Translations under genes and position numbers: made by a program | In this document: positions 59,839 through 64,000 of the stretch, piece by piece | Numbering within the stretch: the stretch's first letter is position 1 | Layout of the letters: each line of letters starts with the position of its first letter | Notes under the pieces: model-generated | The model's database searches: none | Told to the model about the DNA's origin: nothing | The model's input: only the letters and a program-made list of their open reading frames with translations | From: Marisa cornuarietis | Taxonomy: Eukaryota > Mollusca > Gastropoda > Architaenioglossa > Ampullariidae | Assembly: GCA_004794655.1 (NCBI GenBank) | Contig: SMMW01000084.1 | Coordinates: 62,001-126,000, forward strand | Reading direction: 5' to 3' | Length of the DNA stretch: 64,000 bases

Positions 59839-62800
59839 TAGTGTAATGTGTGCTGTGTGTAGGATGTGTTATTAGGAACTACATTGACTAGGGAGTGTAT
59901 TAGTGTGCTGTGTGTAGGATGTGTTATTAGGAATTACATTGACTAGGGAGTGAATTACTACTAGTGTGCTGTGTGTAGGATGTGTTATTAGGAACTACAT
60001 TGACTAGGGAGTGTATTACGACTAGTGTGATGTGTGCTGTGTGTAGGATGTGTTATTAGGAACTACATTGACTAGGGAGTGTACTAGTGTGCTGTGTGTA
60101 GGATGTGTTATTAGGAACTACATTGACTAGGGAGTGTATTAGTGTGTGAGTGTGCTGTGTGTAGGATGTGTTATTAGGAACTACATTGACTAGGGAGTGT
60201 ATTACGACTAGTGTGCTGTGTGCTGTGTGTAGGATGTGTTATTAGGAACTACATTGACTAGGGAGTGTATTACGACTAGTGTGATGTGTGCTGTGTGTAG
60301 GATGTGTTATTAGGAACTACATTGACTAGGGAGTGTATTACGACTAGTGTGATGTGTGCTGTGTGTAGGATGTGTTATTAGGAACTACATTGACTAGTGA
60401 GTGTATTACGACTAGTGTGATGTGTGCTGTGTGTAGGATGTGTTATTAGGAACTACATTGACTAGGGAGTGTATTACGACTTGTGTGATGTGTGCTGTGT
60501 GTAGGATGTTATTAGGAACTACATTGACTAGGGAGTGTATTACGACTAGTGTGATGTGTGCTGTGTGTAGGATGTGTTATTAGGAACTACATTGACTAGG
60601 GAGTGTATTACGACTAGTGTGATGTGTGCTGTGTGTAGGATGTGTTATTAGGAACTACATTGACTAGGGAGTGTATTACGACTAGTGTGATGTGTGCTGT
60701 GTGTAGGATGTGTTATTAGGAACTACATTGACTAGGGAGTGTATTACGACTTGTGTGATGTGTGCTGTGTGTAGGATGTGTTATTAGGAACTACATTGAC
60801 TAGGGAGTGTATTACGACTTGTGTGATGTGTGCTGTGTGTAGGATGTGTTATTAGGAACTACATTGACTAGGGAGTGTATTACGACTAGTGTGATGTGTG
60901 CTGTGTGTAGGATGTGTTATTAGGAACTACATTGACTAGGGAGTGTATTACGACTTGTGTGATGTGTGCTGTGTGTAGGATGTGTTATTAGGAACTACAT
61001 TGACTAGGGAGTGTATTACTACTAGTGTGATGTGTGCTGTGTGTAGGATGTGTTATTAGGAACTACATTGACTAGCGAGTGTATTACGACTAGTGTGATG
61101 TGTGCTGTGTGTAGGATGTGTTATTAGGAACTACATTGACTAGGGAGTGTATTACGACTAGTGTGACGTGTGCTGTTTGTAGGATGTGTTATTAGGAACT
61201 ACATTGACTAGGGAGTGTATTACGACTAGTGTGACGTGTGCTGTGTGTAGGATGTGTTATTAGGAACTACATTGACTAGGGAGTGTATTACGACTTGTGT
61301 GATGTGTGCTGTGTGTAGGATGTGTTATTAGGAACTACATTGACTAGGGACTGTATTACGATTAGTGTGATGTGTGCTGTGTGTAGGATGTGTTATTAGG
61401 AACTACATTGACTAGGGAGTGTATTAGTGTGATGTGTGCTGTGTGTAGGATGTGTTATTAGGAACTACATTGACTAGGGAGTGTATTACGACTAGTGTGA
61501 TGTGTGCTGTGTGTAGGATGTGTTATTAGGGACTACATTGACTAGGGAGTGTATTAGTGTGATGTGTGCTGTGTGTATGATGTGTTATTAGGAACTACAT
61601 TGACTAGGGAGTGTATTACGATTAGTGTGATGTGTGCTGTGTGTAGGATGTGTTATTAGGAACTACATTGACTAGGGAGTGTATTACGATTAGTGTGATG
61701 TGTGCTGTGTGTAGGATGTGTTATTAGGAACTACATTGACTAGGGAGTGTATTACGACTTGTGTGATGTGTGCTGTGTGTAGGATGTGTTATTAGGAATT
61801 ACATTGACTAGGGAGTGTACTAGTGTGCTGTGTGTAGGATGTGTTATTAGGAACTACATTGACTAGGGAGTGTATTAGTGTGCTGTGTGTAGGATGTGTT
61901 ATTAGGGACTACATTGTTACTACTAGTGTGTGTGTGTAGGATGTGTTATTAGGAACTACATTGACTAGGGAGTGTATTATGACTAGTGTGATGTGTGCTG
62001 TGTGTAGGATGTGTTATTAGGGACTACATTGACTAGGAAGTGTATTACGACTAGTGTGATGTGTGCTGTGTGTAGGATGTGTTATTAGGAACTACATTGA
62101 CTAGGGAGTGTATTACGACTCGTGTGGTGTGTGCTGTGTGTAGGATGTGTTATTAGGAACTACATTGACTAGGGAGTGTATTACGACTAGTGTGATGTGT
62201 GTTGTGTGTAGGATGTGTTATTAGGAACTACATTGACTAGGGTGTGTATTACGACTAGTGTGATGTGTGCGTGTGTAGGATGTGTTATTAGGAACTACAT
62301 TGACTAGGGTGTGTTACACTAGTGTGATGTGTGCTGTGTAGGATGTGTTATTAGGAACTACATTGACTAGGGTGTATTACGATTAGTGTGATGTGTGCTG
62401 TGTGTGTAGGATGTGTTTATTAGGAACTACATTGACTAGGAGTGTATTACGACCAGTGATGTGTGTGTTTAGGATGTGTTATTAGGAACTACATTGACTA
62501 GCGAGTGTATTAGTGTGCTGTGTGTAGGATGTGTTATTAGGGACTACATTGACTAGGGAGTGTATTACGACTTGTGTGATGTGTGCTGTGTGTAGGATGT
62601 GTTATTAGGAACTACATTGACTAGGGAGTGTATTACGATTAGTGTGATGTGTGCTGTGTGTAGGATGTGTTATTAGGAACTACATTGACTAGGGAGTGTA
62701 TTACGACTAGTGTGATGTGTGATGTGTGTAGGATGTGTTATTAAGAACTACATTGACTAGGGAGTGTATTACGACTAGTGGGATGTGTGCTGTGTGTAGG

Positions 62801-64000
62801 ATGTGTTATTAGGAACTACATTGACTAGGGAGTGTATTACGACTAGTGTGATGTGTGCTGTGTGTAGGATGTGTTATTAGGAACTACATTGACTAGGGAG
62901 TGTATTACGACTAGTGTGATGTGTGCTGTGTGTAGGATGTGTTATTAGGGACTACATTGACTAGGGAGTGTATTAGTGTGATGTGTGCTGTGTGTATGAT
63001 GTGTTATTAGGAACTACATTGACTAGGGAGTGTATTACGACTTGTGTGATGTGTGCTGTGTGTAGGATGTGTTATTAGGAACTACATTGACTAGGGAGTG
63101 TATTACGACTTGTGTGATGTGTGCTGTGTGTAGGATGTGTTATTAGGAATTACATTGACTAGGGAGTGTACTAGTGTGCTGTGTGTAGGATGTGTTATTA
63201 GGAACTACATTGACTAGGGAGTGTATTAGTGTGCTGTGTGTAGGATGTGTTATTAGGGACTACATTGACTAGGGAGTGTATTACGACTAGTGTGATGTGT
63301 GCTGTGTGTAGGATGTGTTATTAGGAACTACATTGACTAGGGAGTGTATTACGATTAGTGTGATGTGTGCTGTGTGTAGGATGTGTTATTAGGAACTACA
63401 TTGACTAGGGAGTGTATTACGACTTGTGTGATGTGTGCTGTGTGTAGGATGTGTTATTAGGAATTACATTGACTAGGGAGTGTACTAGTGTGCTGTGTGT
63501 AGGATGTGTTATTAGGAACTACATTGACTACGGAGTGTATTAGTGTGCTGTGTGTAGGATGTGTTATTAGGAACTACATTGACTAGGGAGTGTATTACGA
63601 CTTGTGTGATGTGTGTTGTGTGTAGGATGTGTTATTAGGAACTACATTGACTAGAGAGTGTATTACGACTAGTGTGATGTGTGCTGTGTGTAGGATGTGT
63701 TATTAAGAACTACATTGACTAGGGAGTGTGTTACGACTAGTGTGATATGTGCTGTGTGTAGGATGTGTTATTAGAAACTACATTGACTAGGGAGTGTATT
63801 AGTGTGCTGTGTGTAGGATGTGTTATTAGGAACTACATTGACTAGGGAGTGTATTAGTGTGCTGTGTGTAGGATGTGTTATTAGGAACTACATTGACTAG
63901 GGAGTGTATTACGACTAGTGTGATGTGTGCTGTGTGTAGGATGTGTTATTAGGAACTACATTGACTAGGGAGTGTATTACGACTTGTGTGATGTGTGCTG
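59839..64000. repeat. 68-bp minisatellite, more than 4.1 kb, open at the right edge
   Basis: The unit contains GTGCTGTGTGTAGGATGTGT, TATTAGGAACTACATTGACT and AGGGAGTGTATTACGACTAG. Two unit lengths are mixed: the full 68-bp form and a 54-55-bp form lacking the ACGACTAGTGTGATG part. About 62 units are present. Variant GGAATTACATTG with GTGTACTAG recurs near 61797, 63147 and 63461, so blocks of units have been duplicated. The strand is G/T-rich with many stops. Confidence 0.96.

Overview
This window looks like non-coding DNA from an animal genome, most likely a mollusc and perhaps a gastropod. The reasons are inferential: no dense bacterial-style coding, split LINE relics of RTE and L2/CR1 type, hAT-type DNA transposon remnants with 8-bp target duplications, long CA/GT and GAT microsatellites, and very many unrelated minisatellites. 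No complete protein-coding gene was recognised on either strand. Most long open frames are by-products of tandem repeats whose unit length is a multiple of three, or whose unit lacks stop trinucleotides on one strand.

Layout. 1-2240 is mostly unique sequence with one exon candidate (389-500) and a promoter-like, E-box-bearing segment (about 1830-2075). A 24-bp minisatellite (2245-3752) is followed by a candidate signal-peptide exon (3932-4004). From 4.9 to 15 kb, minisatellites with units of 18, 42, 33, 19, 23, 21, 31, 31 and 68 bp alternate with unique islands; the array at 12.57-13.07 kb is a run of tandem CACGTG E-boxes. A 6.8-kb array of a 42-bp unit fills 15.5-22.3 kb. 22.3-41.9 kb holds unique islands, arrays at 24.7, 29.5, 31.5, 33.9 and 37.7 kb, a long TG tract, a nested pair of hAT-like elements (34632-35273) and a possible 2.0-kb TTAA-flanked DNA transposon (38817-40816). 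A 43-bp array fills 41.9-44.1 kb. An RTE relic with a triplicated 3' end lies at 45.0-45.6 kb, and a G-poor 28-bp array at 47.4-48.7 kb.

The last third (48.7-59.8 kb) is mostly unique. It contains an unrecognised 117-codon ORF, two L2-like 3' tails, a second copy of the small hAT MITE, a second RTE relic with its catalytic core deleted, a CCAAT/E-box/CRE cluster (50451-50701) and a candidate EGF-like micro-exon (58862-58925). A 68-bp array starts at 59.84 kb and runs off the right edge.

By my estimate about 24 kb of the 64 kb is tandemly repeated. If the splice-site-bounded exon candidates on the + strand are real, the window would be the interior or start of one or more genes with very large, minisatellite-filled introns. 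That is inference; transcript evidence would decide it.
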